64,000 nt of DNA from Psychrobacter sp. AH5 (GTDB lineage: Bacteria; Pseudomonadota; Gammaproteobacteria; Pseudomonadales; Moraxellaceae): NCBI RefSeq assembly GCF_040371085.1, contig NZ_JAMBMT010000006.1, positions 62,001-126,000 of the forward strand, read 5' to 3'. Below, piece by piece: positions 22,841 to 35,830 of the stretch (its first letter is position 1; each line of letters starts with the position of its first letter). Below the pieces are notes generated by a model. The model saw only the letters and a program-made list of their open reading frames with translations. It searched no databases and was not told the DNA's origin. The position numbers and the translations under genes are program-made.

Positions 22841-22879
22841 GTGGATTGTGAGGGTGTTTGTATGTTGAGATTTATAGTA

Positions 22880-24195
22880 GGGGGTTGGTTGGGGTGTTTG
22901 TTGGTGGTTTTGTGGTGTTTTGGTTGTTTGTGTGGGTGTGTTTGGTGGTTGGGTTGGGGGTTGGTGTGTTTGTTGTGGTGGGTGTGGTTGTTGTTGGGGG
23001 TGGGGTGGGTTGTGTTTGGGGTGTTGTTGGTTTTGTTGGGGGTGGGGTGTGGTTTGGTGTGGGGGTTTGTGGTGGTTGTGGTGTTTGTGTGGTGGGTTGT
23101 GGGGTTGTGGTGGGTGTTTGGTTGGGGGGGTGTTGGTTTTGGGTTGGGTGTTGGTTTGGGGTTGGTGTTTGTGGTGGTGTTGTTGGTGGGGGGTTTGTTT
23201 GGGGTGGTGTTGGGTGGGGTGGTGTTGTGGTGGTTTGTGTGGGTGTTGGTGGTGGTGTTGGGTGTGGGGGGTTGTTGTGTTGGGGGGGGTTGTGGGGTTG
23301 TGGTGGTTTGGTGGTTTGTGTGGGTTGGTGGTGGGGTGGGGTGGGTTTTGGTGTGGGTGTGGGTTGTGTGGTTGTGGTTGTGTGGGTTGTTGGTGGTTGG
23401 TGTGTTGGTGGTGGGGTTTGGGGGGTTGTGTTGTTTGGGTGTGTGGTTGTGGGGTGGGTTGTGTGGTGGTTGTTGTGGGGGGTGGGTTGGGGTGTGTTTG
23501 GGTGGTGTTGTGGGTGGTTGTGGGTGTTTGGTGGTTGTGGTGTTTGTTTGGTGGTTGGGGTGGTGGTTGTGGGTTTGTTGTGTTGGTTGTGGGTGTGTTG
23601 TGTTTGGTGTTGTGGTGTTTGGTGGGGTGTTTGGTGGTGGTGGTTTTGGTGGGTGGTGTGGGGTTGTGTGTGTGGTTGGTGTTGTTTGTTGTTGGTGGTG
23701 TGGGTTTTGTTGTGTTGGTGTGTGGGGTTGGTGGGGTGTTGTGTGTGTTGTGTGGGTGGTGGTGGGTTGTGGGTTTGGTGTGGTTGTTGTGGTGGGTTTT
23801 TTGGTTGTGTTGTTGGTTGGTGGTTGTTTTGTGTTGGTGGTGTTGTGTGTGGTGGGGTTGGGTTGTGGTTGTGTTGTGTGTGTGGTGTTGGTGGGGGTGT
23901 GGGTTGGGTTGTTGGGTTTGGGGTTTGTTGTGTTGGGGTTGGTGGGGTGGGTGTGTTGTGTGGGGGTGGTGGGTTGGGTGGTTTGTGGGTGTGGTGGTGT
24001 GTGGTGGTGGGTGTTTGTTTTGTGTTGGTTGTGTGTGTTTGTGGGTGGGTTGGGGTGGTGGTGTGGTGTGGGTGTGTGGTGTGGTTGTGTGGGTGGTTTG
24101 GTGGTTTTGTTGGGGTTTGTGTGGGGTGGTGTTGTGGGTGTGGTGTGGTGGGGTGGTTGTGGGGTTGTTTGGGTTGGGTGTGGGTTGTGGGTTTG
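22880..24195. other. G/T-only tract after block A, unit 3 (1316 bases)
   Basis: There is no A or C in this tract. It sits +0.77 to +2.09 kb after block A. A-free sequence also occurs at about this phase in units 2, 4 and 5. Overlapping open frames of about 450 residues here use only six amino acids and are not genes. Confidence 0.96.
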
Positions 24196-25079
24196 AGGAG
24201 TTTGTGGTGTTTGGTGTAGATGATTTGTGTGATAAAGATATTTGGATAGATGGTGTTTTGGTGTTTGGGTGTAGGGGAGGAGTATTTAATTTTGGATTTG
24301 ATTAGTGGTGTTATTGTGGTGTATTTTGGGGGGTTTGTGGGTGTTAGTATAATAGGGAATGTTTGTTTGTATTATTTGGTTTTTTTGTTGATATTTTTAT
24401 AATGAGGAGATTGTTGTAAGGTATTATTTTTTTTAGGGTGGTTGATTGTTTAGGGTATAGTGGTTTTGTGAGTAGAGGGGGGAAGGAGATTGGGTTTGGG
24501 TGATAGAATGATTAGAAATTGTTGAGGAATATATTATAGGGTAGTTGTGGTTGAGATTTAGTAGAGAGTATGGGTTTGGAATAGGTTTTAAATAGATGAG
24601 AGGAGGTAATGTTTGGTTGGTAATGATAGTGGTAGAGTTTAAGTGTAGGTTTAGGTGTTGTGTTGGTTTTTTTTGAGGTGGAAAATTTGTGGAATTTGAT
24701 TATGTTGTTTTTGTAGTGAGGGGAATGTTGGGAAGGGTATGTGTGTGGTGTGGTGTTTGGTTGAGGTATATATGTGGGGATTGGATGAGGGTGGGTGGGT
24801 GGGGGGTGTGGTGGGGGGGTGTAGTTGGGGGGGGATGGTGGGATTGTGGGGAGTTGTTAATGGGTTGTGGGGTGTGGGTTATGTTATTTGTGAGGTTTAG
24901 ATGATTTGATTAGGTTTTGGTGTGGTGAGGTGGAGGTGATGGGTTTGGGGTGTGAGGTGGGTTTAATATGGTATAGTTGGTTAGTGGTTATTGTGGGTTA
25001 TTTATATAGTTTGTGGGGTTGGTGGGGTATGTGATGTGGGTGGGGGGGTTTGTGGGTTGGTTGTATATAGGGAGGAGTG
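24196..25079. other. A-containing stretch before block B, unit 3
   Basis: Composition returns sharply to A-containing at 24196. Nothing recognisable as a gene or RNA was found. Collinearity with the same interval in units 2 and 4 is faint. Confidence 0.5.
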
Positions 25080-25840
25080 ATTGGATGAGAGGTTTTGTAG
25101 GATAGGTTTTTTATGTATGATTTATTAGTTAGTTTGAGTTTAATGTATTGAGGATTATGTTTTTTAAGGGTAAGTTGTTAAATTTAGGTAGGTTTGAGAT
25201 GATAGATAGGATATAGAAAATATGTTTAATATTGTATGGGAGGTGATATTATAGGGCGGTGTGGAGAGGGAGGGTGTGGGGGTGTTGTGTGTGTTTGTGT
25301 TAAAGGGTATGGTTTTTGTGTGGGGGGTAGTTAGATGTTAGGGGTATTTGTTGGGTTTTATGTAAGGTTTTTTTTTGGGGGGATTATTGTGGTGTATAGG
25401 TTTAGTTGTTTTGGGTGGTATATGTGGATTAGGTTGAAGTTTTGGGTAGTTATGTGGAATTTGAAAAGGTATGGTAATGGGTTTCGGGGTAAGAGTAAGT
25501 GTGATTATGTGTTAATGAAGATAGGAGTTGTGAGGGGGTGTTATTTATAGGTGAGATGTGGATAAAAATGGAGGTGTGTTGTATGATTTGATAGAATTTA
25601 ATTTGTAAAGTTGAGATTTAAATTTAAGAGAGTTGGAAGGGGGGTGGAGAGGTGTTAAAGTAAGATGGTGTGTTGTAGAATAGGATTAGATTTTTAGAAA
25701 GGAATAGAGTATAAATGATAAAGGTTTGAATTTGGGAGTTTTTTGGGTAAATGAAATAGTGTATAAATATTTAGGGGGTATAGGATTAAGTTTTTGATGT
25801 ATAATGTATTATGAGTAGAGTGATGATTTGGTATTGTAGG
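25080..25840. repeat. Block B, copy 2
   Basis: The anchor tgtaaagttgagattt at 25604 follows gatagaattta, as in copy 3. It continues with taaatttaagagagttgg and a ggggtggagaggtg stretch. C bases occur at 25257 and 25485, both followed by G. The 71-residue open frame at 25335-25550 is the only frame in the window with a fairly mixed residue set at that length. It has no recognisable motif or conserved counterpart in copies 1 and 3, so it is not called as a gene. Confidence 0.75.
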
Positions 25841-26459
25841 GGGGTGGAGGATGGGAGTTTGTGTTGTGTAGAGTTATTGTATTTGTGAGTGTGGTGGGGT
25901 GTGGTTGTGGGGTATTGGGATGGAGGGATAGGAGATGTGTTGGGGTGGTGGGTGGTTGGTTGGTTGGGTTGTGTTGGGTGGATGGGTTAGGGGGGGGTGG
26001 GATATTTGATGTTGTGTGGGTGGTTGGTTGTGATTTAGTGTTTTGGTGTTTTGGGTAGGATGGATTGGGATATGGGGAAAGGTGAAATATTGATGTATAA
26101 GGGTTTTAGGGGTTTGGGTGGGTGGTAGGTTTGTGGAAGGTAGTTTTTTTGTTTGGGTGGTAAGTTGAATGTTGGTTTGTTGGGTTGGGGTTTTAGTTAT
26201 GTTGGATTTTTGTTTGTTGTGTGTTGGGGGGGGTTGTGGTTTGTTTTTGGTGGTGGATTAATATGTTTAGGATTTTGTTATTGAGGGGAGGTTGAGGTGT
26301 TTGGTTTATTTGTGTGGGTGTTTGGTGGGGGTATTGTGGTGGGTGTGTGGTTGGGTGTAGTTTGGGTGTGTGGTTGTTGGTTGTGTGGGTTGGTTGTGTT
26401 GTTGTGTGTGGGGTGGGGTGTGGTGGTGGGGTTGTGGTGGGGTTTTGTTGGGTGGTGTA
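25841..26459. other. A-containing to A-poor transition, unit 3
   Basis: A thins progressively toward the following tract. No gene is supported. Confidence 0.5.
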
Positions 26460-27030
26460 GGGTGTTTGGTTTGTTGGTGGGGTGTGGGGGTGGGGTGTTG
26501 TGGGGGTTGGTGTGTGGGGGTTGGGGTGTGGTGGGTGGTGTTTGGGTGTGTGGTGGGGGGGTGTTGTTGGTGGGGTTTTTTGTGGGTTGTGGGTTGGGGT
26601 GGGTTGGGGTTTGGGGGTTTGGTTGTTGGGTGTTGGGTGTTTGTTGGGGGGGTGGTTGTTTGGTGGGTTTGGTTTGGGGGGTGGGTTTGGGTTGTTGGTG
26701 TGGGTGTGTTGGGTGGTTGTGGTTTGTGGTTAGTGTGGTTTGTGGGTGTGGTGGGGGTGGGGGTGTTTGGTGTTGTGGGGGGTGGGGTTGGGTTTGGGTG
26801 GTGGTGTGGTGGTGGGGGTGGGTGGTTGTGTGGTGTTGGTGGGTTGGGTGTTGGTTTTGTGTTGGGTGTGTGGGGTGGGTTTGTTGGGTGGGGTTGGGTG
26901 GGGTTTGGTGGTGGTGTGGTGTGGTTTGTGGGTTGTGGGGTGTTGTGTTTGGTGGGTGGTGGGTGTTGGGTTGGGGTGTGTGGTTGGGTTGTGTGGTGTT
27001 GTGGGTTGGTGTGTGTGTGTGTGGGTTTTT
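26460..27030. other. G/T-only tract between B and C, unit 3
   Basis: There is a single A at 26732 and no C. The B-to-C interval is 2529 bases here and 2917 in unit 4, where the same position is mostly A-containing. The tract therefore adds no net length. Confidence 0.93.
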
Positions 27031-27369
27031 AGTTGTATAGGGTTGTTTTTGGTGTGGGTGTTGGTTTTGTTGTTTTGTTGGTGTGTTTTTGTTGTGGGGT
27101 GTTTGTTTGATTGTTTTAGTGGGGGTTGGTTGTTTTGTTGTTTGGTTGTGGATTTTGTTTAGAGGTGAGAGGGATATGTTGTTGAGGTTTGTTTGGTTTG
27201 ATTGAAGTGGGGGGGGTTGAGTAGGTGGTTTGGTTATGGTGTGATGTTTATTTTGTTTTGTGTTGGGTGTTGGTGGTTGGTTATTTAGTAAAGGGGAGGG
27301 TTGTGTTAGAGATTGTTTTTAAGTGGAGTTAGTGGTGTTTATATGTTGGGTTAGTTAGGAATTTTTGAT
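27031..27369. other. A-poor transition into block C
   Basis: A returns gradually. No feature is recognisable. Confidence 0.5.
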
Positions 27370-29170
27370 TGGGATTGTGGGTTATGTTGTGTTGGTAGGT
27401 GTGGTTTATTTTTGATTTAAGTTGGGGATGGGGTTAATTGAGGGTGGGGGATTGATGAGTTATTTTTGAGTGTTGTTTAATGGGGGTGGTATGATTTTTG
27501 TGTTGGTAGAATGTTTGAGGGTTTTGGGTGTGGGTTTGAATTGTTTTAGGGTGTATGGATATTATTATGTAGTGGTTTGTTTGTGGTGATAATTTTTTTG
27601 TTGTGTAGTGGTTTGGTGGTGGAGTAATGGGATGGTGTGTGGTGTTTGTGTGTTTGGGTATGTGATTTTTGGTGTAGTGTGGTAGGGGGATTTATGTGGG
27701 TTGGTGGTTGTTATTGTTTGTTTATGTGTTTGTGTGATTTTGGTGGGTGGGGTGTGTTTGTGGGTTGTGGGTTGGGTGAGGGTGTGTTGATTGTATTGTG
27801 GTAGGGGTGGGTTTGGTTATTTGTTTGTATTTGTGGGGTTGGGGTTGATGTTGGGGTTTGGTGGAGTTGGGTATGATTGGATAGTGGGTTATTGTGTTGG
27901 ATTGTTTGTTTTTTAAGATTGGTGTGGTTGTGGGATTTGGAGTTGGGTTTTTTTTGTGGTGTAAGTGGGGTTTGAGTAGTAGTTTTGGTATTATAGGTGG
28001 GTATGATTTGGTGGGGTTGTATTAGTAAATTTTTGTGTTGGGTTGGTTTTTGTTTGGTGTGGTGTGGGGGGGAAGGGGGTTAAGGTATTGGGTTAAAGGT
28101 AGGGATTGTGTAGGTGTTTTATTTTTTTGGTTTAGTGTGATAGATGGTGTTTTGTGATTTTTTATAGTGGTTGTGGAAGGGGGGTGAGTGTAAGGTGTTT
28201 TATTGAGTAAATAGAGGGATAGTGATGTATAATGGGTGTAATTGATGGTAAGAGTTGAAATGATAATTGTGATAGGGAGGAGGGGTGAGGAGTAAGTGAG
28301 TGGTAGGTGGGGGTGTTGAGGGATAATATTGAGGGTTGGGGGAGATTTGTTAATGATTGATGATTTGTTAATTGGGGGGGATGGGAGGTGGTATGTAGGG
28401 TTAGTTAATGGGGTGTAAAGGGTTTTTTTGGAGAGAGGTGGGGGTGAGAGGATGGGTAGTGATTAGGGAGTTTGTAGAGTTGTTTGAGAGGGAAATGGTA
28501 TTTGAGAGTTGTATTTTTTGAGGGGAGGTAAAATAGGTATATGAAAGTGGGGGTGAGGATATTTAAATATGAGTAAGTAATAATTGTTTGTGTAGATTGT
28601 GGAGGTGGGGAATAGTGATAATTATGGTGAGTATTTAAGATGTAGGGGGGGGTAGGTGTAGAGTAGATATGTTGAAGGGTAGAGGGTGATAAAGGATGAG
28701 GGGAAATGGGAGAGTAAGGGTAAGAGATAAGGAAGGGGTGTAGATAGATTAAGAGGGGGTTTGTTGTGTATAATGATGAGAGTAAGTGTGGTAAGGTGAT
28801 TGGTTGTTAATGGAGAATGTGATGGAGTAGAGTTTGGTAATGATGTGGGGGGTGGTAGGGTGTTGAGTGAGGTAGAGTGGTAGGGGGGGAGAAAGTGGGG
28901 GGTGGGTGGTGTGTGTTAAAGATGAATGGAGTGGAGAGTTGAATTGGGAGGTTAGTGAGTTGTGTGGGGAGGGGGGAGTTTTTGAGGGATGGGATGTTAG
29001 AGAAGGGGGTGTGTGGGGGTGGTGGGGTGTGGGTTTGTGTGATTGATGGTGGAGTTGTAGGTGATGGTGAGTGGGGAAGGTTTGTTTGTTATTTTATGTA
29101 GGGTTTGTTTTGGGGGTTGTGGGATTGAGGGGTTGATTTGTTTGTGAGGTTTTGTGGGTGTTAGGTTTTG
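27370..29170. repeat. Block C, copy 2
   Basis: It is anchored at 28133 (tagtgtgatagatggtg) and is collinear with copies 1 and 3. The first part shares gggggattgatg with copy 1 (near 2545). Later it shares gggatgggatgttagagaag with copy 3. Frequent single-base gaps and G-run length differences separate the copies. Confidence 0.82.
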
Positions 29171-30436
29171 AGTTGAGGGGGGTTATAGGTGGTTGTGGGG
29201 TTTTTGGAGGAATATGTGATGTTTAGTGTATATGTTGTGGATGATGGTTGTTTGATGGTGTGAGGTGGGGTGTGTTTAAAGATTTAATGTTGGGGTTAGT
29301 TGTGGGTGGTTGTTGTTGTAGTGTGTGTTAGATTGGTTTGTGTGTGGGTATTGTTTGGTATGATTGGGGGGTGTGGTGTGTTTGTTATTTGGGGTTATGT
29401 TATTTAGTGTGTGATTTTGTGGTTTAAGGGAGTTGGTGGGTGGGGGTTGGTTTGATTATGGGGAAGTTGTAGTTTTTGTAGATGTTATTTGGGTTTTTGT
29501 TTTTTTGAATTTGGTAAAGTAGATTGTGGTGTATTTGAGGTTGTATTGTAGGAGGATGGTTGGTGAGGAGTGATATTTGTGGGATGGGAGTGAGGATAAA
29601 TAGGATGGTATTTTGGTGAAATGGTAAGGTAGTGTATAGGAATGGTATTGGTGGGTATAGATTGAATATGTTGTGGAGGGAGTGGGTTAGGGTATTTGTT
29701 GGTGAGGGTTGGTGAGGAGATTTGTATGGTAATGTTGATATTTGTTTAGTAGGGGTTGTGAAGGTAATTGTTGTGAGTTGATGTTTTGTTTTGAAATAGT
29801 AGGTTGTAAGGATGTGTAGGGTAGTTTGAATTGTGAGGTTGTGTGAATAAATGGAGTAGGGTTGGGTGGGAGGAGTAGTGAATAGGAGGTTGTTATAGTA
29901 GGGAAGAGTTTTAGATTAGTGTAATGATGGAGATAGTAGTAGATTGTATAGTGTTAGTATATTTGGAATGTTAGGGTGGTTTGTATAATATATAGATATG
30001 GAGATGATGATGTAAATGATGTTTGAAATTATAATTAGATGTTTGGTGGGTGAAGATTATTAGGTGAGTGGTTGAGTAATAGGGAGTAAGATTAGGTGTT
30101 TTGGAGTATGTTGATTGGATGATAATTTATTGTTTTGGTGTGGATGTGGTTTGTTGTAGAGTGGTATTGGGAGTTGTGTAGGGATGAAGGGTGATTGAGG
30201 TGGTTGTTATGGGGGTGGGTGGTGGATGGGGTGGGTTGGGTGTGGGTTGGTTTATTTGTGTGTGGTGGGGTTTTGAAGTTTGGTGAGTGTGTGTTGTGTG
30301 TGTGGTGGGTGTTGGTAGAGTGTGGGTTGGTTGGTGGTTTTTTGTATTTTTGTTGTTTGTGGGTTTGTGTGTGTTTTGTGTGTGTGGATGGTTTTTTATT
30401 GGGGGTGTTGTGGGTGTTGTTTTGAGTGTGGTTGGA
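29171..30436. repeat. C-to-F interval, unit 3 (A-containing part)
   Basis: Segments match units 1 and 4. The sequence ggtagtgtataggaatg near 29626 resembles 4857, and tatttggaatgttagg near 29959 resembles 44110. The last 150 bases become A-poor. No gene is supported. Confidence 0.6.
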
Positions 30437-31063
30437 TTTGGTGTGGTGTTGGTGTGTGGTGGTTGGTGTTGGGTGTTGGGTTGGTGGTGGGGTGTTGTTT
30501 TGGGTTTGGTGTGGGTGGTTGGGGGTGTTTGGTGTTGTTGTGGGTGTGGGGTGTTTGTGGTTGTGGTGGTTTGGGTGTGGTGGGGGGGTGGTTGTGGTGT
30601 GTTGGTGTGGGGTGGGTGGGGGTGGGGTTGGTGGTGGGGTGGTGGTGTTTGGTGTGTGGGTGGGTTGGTGGGGTTTGGTGTGTTGTTGGGTTGTGGTTGT
30701 GGTGTTGGTGGTTTGGGGGTGGGTGGTTGGGGTGGGGGGTTGTTGTTGGGGTTGTTTGGTGGGGGTGTTGGTGTGGTTGGGTGGTTTTGGTGTGTTGTTG
30801 GTGGTGTTGTTGTGGTGTTGGTGTTGGTGGGTGTGGTGGGTGGTGGTTGTGGTTGTGGGTTGGTGTGGGGTTTTGTGGGTGTGGGTTTGGTGGTGGGTGT
30901 GTTGGTGTTTGTGGTGGGGTGTGTTGGGGTGGGGTTGTGGGGTGGTTGGTTGGTGTTTGGGTGGGGGGTGGGTGGTTGTGGGTTGTGTGGGTTGTTGTTT
31001 GGTTTGGGTGTGTGGGTGTGTGTGGTTTGTGGGTGGTTGGTGGGGTTGGTGTGGTGTGGGTTG
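30437..31063. other. G/T-only tract between C and F, unit 3
   Basis: About 627 bases have no A or C. The C-to-F interval is 3293 bases here against 3452 in unit 1, where the equivalent place (about 5.4-6.2 kb) is A-containing. The tract therefore appears to replace rather than insert. Confidence 0.95.
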
Positions 31064-34000
31064 AGTTGGGGGGGTGGGGGTTGTGTGGGGTTTGGAGTTT
31101 TAAGGTGGGTGTGGATATGTTGGTGGGTGTGAGGGGTTTGGGGGGTGTGGATTGTTTAAAGATGGTTTGTTTGAGGGAGAGGTATATGGGGTGGATTAGT
31201 GTGGGAGATGAGTTGGGGGGTAGGTGATATTATGGATGTGGGGATGGAGGTAGAAGAGATGGGGGTAGGATGGGTGGGTGGGGTATGTGGTTGGGGATTG
31301 ATAGAGGTGGGGTTGTGGGTGTGGTTTGATTTTTAGTATGTATGTGATTTGATTAAGGATTTAAGGGGATAAAAATGTGGGGTGTGTTAGGGTGGTTTTA
31401 AGAAGGAGGTTTTGGGGGTTGTGGTAGTAATTTTGAGAGTGGTTGGTGGTGATGGATGGTTGGAGATTGGGGTGTGGAGGTGGTGGTAAGGTATAGTAAT
31501 TTGGGGAGTGAGGGTAGTGTTTTGAGAGGAAAAGGGTGGATGATGGGTGGTGATGTGATTGGGGGGTTGAGTAGAGAGTGGGGTGGTTTAGGGTGAGGGG
31601 TGGGAGTGTATGAAGTGAGAGTTTTTGGGGGTAATTGGGGTAGTGAGTTATAGATTGGGGGTGGAGTAGTGTGGTGTTAGGTTATTGGTTTGAAAGATGG
31701 GGTGTATGGTGTGTGTGGGGGTGGTTATGGTGGGTATGGTTGGGTTATTGGGGTGGGGAGGTGGGGATGGTGGTGGGATTAGTAGGTTTAGATATTGGTA
31801 GAGGGGGGGTGTGGATAAGGGAAGTATGATGGTTTGGGAGGGGGGAGTAGAATGGAATGATTTTTGGTAAGGTAGATGAGGATAAGGGGTGTTAGGTGGT
31901 TTGTTTGGTGGTTTGAGTTGAGTAGTTTTGGGGGTATGAGAGTGGGAGTGAATATGGATGGATTGTTTGGGGGAAGGTGGTATTTAGTGTTTAGTGGGGT
32001 TTCGTGAGGTGAGGGTGGGAGGTGGAGTATGTTTGGGTTGAGTTTTGGTTAGGGGGAGATTGTGGGGAGGAAAGGGTGGTGGGGGGTTGAGTGGTGGTAG
32101 AGAAGTGAGGTTTTTAATGGGGTTGGAGATTTAGGATTTTGGTTATGATGGGTGATTAAGGAGGGAATTTAATGGGATGGAGTAGGGGGGTGGGGGGTTA
32201 TGGAGGGGGGTGGTTGAAGTAGAAAATGGGAGTTTTGGGATTGTGTAGAGATAGTAAATGGGAGGGGAGTTTGAGGGATTAGATGAGTGGTTAGGAGTGT
32301 GGGGGTGGTAGAAATGTGGGAGTGGAATGAAGGGAGTTGTGGGTGTAGAGTGGGGTGTTTTAATGATGGATGGTGAGGTGGTTGTAAAGGAATGATTAAG
32401 GGGGTGAGTATGGGTAGGGGGGGGTATGATTGTGGGATTAATTTAAGGATGAAGAGTTGTTGAGGGTTTTTTTAGTTGAGTGGAGGAGGTGTAAAGGTTG
32501 GTGGGGGATGGTTGTGGTGGGAGATAGGATTTAGGTAGTTTGTGTTTTTAGAGAGAGTTGGGTTAGAAGAGAGGGGGGTAGGGTTGGGAGATTATTGTAA
32601 TTTGATGGTGGAGTGGTTGGTTTAGGTGGTGAGTGGGTGTTAGTGTTTGTTGTGATTTAAGTGATTTTTGTAGGGTGTTGAGGGTTATTAGTTGAGGGTG
32701 TATTTAATTTTTGTAGGGGTTGATGAGTTTGATAAGGGAGTGAATATTGTTGGGGTGATGTGAGTGTGGAAAATTGAAGATAGTTTTTGTAAAGATTGAG
32801 TTTAATTAAGTATATTGTAAGTGTTAGTGTAGAAGGTGATTTGGATGTTTGTTTGATGTGGGGAGGTAAGGTAATGATTGTATGTAGTGTGTGGGGGTTG
32901 GAGTGTGAGGGTTGTTAAGGTGAGTGGTGTGGATGGTGTATGGGATTTTTTGGATGGGTAGGGGTGAGTGGTTGATAGAGTAGGTAAGTTTGAGTGATTG
33001 GAGGAATTGGTGTGTTTAGATTATTGAGGGTGGTGTAGGTGAGTTGAGTTTGTTAAGTGTTGGTTGGGATAGGGGGAGAGTGTGTGTGGAGTGTGGGTAT
33101 TGGATTATTGATGTGAGGGTGAAAGGGTGGATAGGTTATTGATGGTGGGGGTAAGTTGTGGTATTAAGGATGGGAGGTTAGGGATAGTATTTGTGGTGGG
33201 GGAGTGGTAGTGGGGATGAATTTGAGGGTGGGTAAAGTTGGGTTTTGAATGTGGAATTGTGATTAGTTTGATTGTTAAGTAGGGTGGGGATTGGGGGGGT
33301 GTTGGGGGGAGAATGGAATTAATGGGGTGTTTTTTGAATTTTTGGGGGTGGGAATTATGTGAATGGTAGGGGGGGGGGATGTTTCGGTTTTGGGGGGAGA
33401 TATGGTATTGTTGAGGGAGAGATGATTAATGGATTGTATTTTTAGTGATATGGTGAATGGGTAAGTGTAGGGGGTTTGTGGTGGATTGAGGGGGTTTTGG
33501 GAGAGTTGAGGGGGATGTTGGTTGTATGTTTTTTAGGGAGTGGTTTGTGAAAGGGGGGGGGGGGTGTTGTTGGGTGTGTGGGATAGGGGGGGGGGGGAGT
33601 GTAGGTGTTGTGGTTTTGTGTTAGGGGGAGATTGTGGGGATAGGGGTATTTATGATAGAGTGGAATTGTTGTTAGGGATTGGTGGGAGGTTGTTATGAGT
33701 GTGAGGGGGGGATGTGGATAGGGTTGTATGGTTATGGGTGTGAATTGATAAGGGTAGTATGAGGGTAATTTTGAGTTTTGGTAGTGTGTTAAATGTTGGT
33801 TTTAGGGGGGGGGTTGGAGATTGATAAGATAGTTTTGTGAGTAAGGTAGTTGGAGAGGGTGTGGGGGAGGATTAGGTTGTGAGGTGATTGTAGGATAGGG
33901 GAGAGGTGTGGTGGTGGATGATGGTGTATGAGAGTTGATGAAGTTGGTTTGATGATTTGAGTGTTGGGGGTTGGGGTGATGGGGTTGTGGTGGTTTGTGG

Positions 34001-34124
34001 TGGGTGTTGTAGTATGGAGGGGTGTATGGGGTGGTTGGGTTTGAATGAAGATGAGTTGGGTGTAGTTTGGGGTAGGTTGTAGTTGGTGGTGGGTGGGGTG
34101 GGGGTTTGATGTGGTTGGTGTTGA
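31064..34124. repeat. Blocks F, G and E, unit 3
   Basis: Anchors are F 31426, G 32591 and E 33954, collinear with 46010-48920. Between them the copies also share ggttatgatgggtgattaag near 32141 (unit 4 near 47019) and gagtgggtgttagtgtttgt near 32632 (unit 4 near 47490). This is the longest continuous A-containing part of unit 3. Stops occur in all frames. C bases are at 32003 and 33385. Confidence 0.8.
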
Positions 34125-34479
34125 TTGGTTGGTGGTGGTTGGTGTTGTGGGGGGTATTGGAGGATGTGGGGTTGGTATGTTTGGGGGGTTGTGGTGTGTG
34201 GTGATTTTATGGGTGTTGGGTTTGGGGGGGTGTGTTGTGGATGGTTAGGGGGTGGGTTTGATTGGGGAGTGGGTGGGGGTGTGTTGGGTGGTATGGGGGG
34301 ATTGTGAGTTTTTGGTTGGTTTTAGATGGTGGGTGGTTGAGTAGGGATGTGGTTTGTTGGGTTGTTGTGGGGGGGGAGTGTTGTGTGGGTTTGGGTTAGT
34401 TGGTGTTTTTGGGTGTTGGTGGGGGGAGGTGGGTTGGGTGTTGGTGGTGTTTGGGGGTTGGTTTGGGGTGGGTGAGGGA
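34125..34479. other. A-poor transition before tract
   Basis: A frequency drops over about 350 bases. The block D expected near 34300 is not readable. Confidence 0.55.
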
Positions 34480-34783
34480 GTTGGTTGGTGGGGTGTGGGG
34501 TGTTGGTTTGGGGGTGTGGGTTGGGTGTGGGGTGGTGGTGTGTTGGTGTGGGTGGGGTGGGGGGTTGGGTGGGTTGGTGGTGGGGGTTGTGTGGGGTTGT
34601 TGTTGGGGGGTGTGGTGGGGTGGGGGTGTTGTTTGGGTGGTTGGGGGGGTTGTTGTTGGGTGGTTGGGGGGTGTGGGGTGTGTTGTGGGGTGGTTGGGGT
34701 TGGTGTGTTGGGTTGTTTGGGGGGGTGGGTGGGTGTGTGTTGGTGGTGGTTGGGGGTTTTGTGGGGTGTGGTGTGTTTGTGTT
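34480..34783. other. G/T-only tract just before block A, unit 3/4 junction
   Basis: There is no A or C. It occupies part of the block A approach that is A-containing in front of copies 1, 2 and 5. Readable homology to the approach resumes by about 35012 (gtgttggatgttgtggtgg). Confidence 0.93.
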
Positions 34784-35830
34784 AGTGGTTTGGTGGTTGG
34801 TTTATGTGGGTGGGATGTGTTTGGGTGGTTGTGGGGGTGGTGGGGGGTGTATGTTGGGGTGTGTGGGGTTGTGGGTTTTTGTGAGGGTTTGTGGGGTGTT
34901 GGGTTGGTTGGGGGTGGTGTGGTGATTTGTGTGGTGGGGTGGGTGTTGGTGTTGGTTGGTGGTGTTGGGGGTGTGTGGGTATGTATTTGTTTGGGGTTGG
35001 GTTGTTGTTAGTGTTGGATGTTGTGGTGGTGTGGTTGATTGGGGTGTTGGGGGATTAGATGGTTTTTTTTATGAGTTTGTGGGGTTTGGATGTGTTGTAG
35101 TTTTAGGTGGATATTAGAGGAATGGGTAATGGAGATAAGGATTTGTGGGGGTTTGAGGGTGTGTTTTTGATAAGGGGATTGTGAGAAGTTGGGGATTGGG
35201 GGTGGATTGTTGGATGAGGGTGAGGGAAGGTTGGGGGGTTTGGGGTGGTGGGTGATTGGGGTTTGGGTGGTGAGGGGAAGGTTGAGTAAGGTAGTTGGTG
35301 GTTTTGATGTTTTAGTTGATAATGTTTGTTAGATATTAATAAGATAATTGATAAGGATTGTTAGTATGGTGGATTAGGGAGGAGGAAGGGGATGTGTAGA
35401 TGGATTGTATAGATGTAAGGGAGTGTGTAGATGTTGTGAGGGGTATAATGGTTGGTGGGGTAGATAAAGTTATGTTGGAGGAGGGGGGAGGGGTTTGGAG
35501 ATGTAGTAGATGTGGGAGTTGAGATTTGAAGGTTTAATATTGAATATTTTGTTGAGGGGGATGATAAGAGCAGGTGTTGGTAGTGATGTGTGTTGAGAAA
35601 TTGGAAGGGGGTTGTGGGTTAGGAGGGGAGTGTGGAGAGAGTGTGTTTTAGGTGATAGAATGATGTGTGGAGGTGAGGGATGAGGGAGGTAATGAGTGAA
35701 TTGAGAGGATAATTTTAGGGGGAGTTTGGATAGGAGGATGGATGAGAGGTAAGGGGGAGGAGGGTTATAGAGGGGATGTGAGAGTATGTTGTTAAAGTAA
35801 TGGTAGATTAATGGGAGGTGTGTAGTTTAT
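34784..35830. repeat. Block A, copy 3, with A-poor approach
   Basis: The region to about 35000 is A-poor. Block A starts at 35052 and is followed by the long shared extension containing ttagatattaataagataat and gagttgagatttgaaggttt. It matches 22105-22830 and 63242-63900. A C occurs at 35571. Confidence 0.82.

Larger units (their letters stand above)
22105..35051. repeat. Tandem unit 3 (about 12.9 kb, most complete reference copy)
   Basis: All six main landmarks are present in order. A is at 22105, B at 25604, C at 28133, F at 31426, G at 32591, E at 33954, and the next A at 35052. Successive intervals are 3499, 2529, 3293, 1165, 1363 and 1098 bases. A-free tracts occur just after A (22880-24195), between B and C (26460-27030), between C and F (30437-31063) and just before the next A (34480-34783). 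Confidence 0.85.

Noticed and set aside
22841..24305. Three overlapping frames of about 450 codons resembling hydrophobic membrane proteins
   Set aside because: The V/L/W/C/G-rich translation is forced by G/T-only codons, so the hydrophobic look is not evidence of membrane segments.
25335..25550. A 71-codon frame with mixed residues inside block B copy 2
   Set aside because: The homologous stretches at 13010-13790 and 38660-39350 do not preserve the frame, and no start context or motif is seen.
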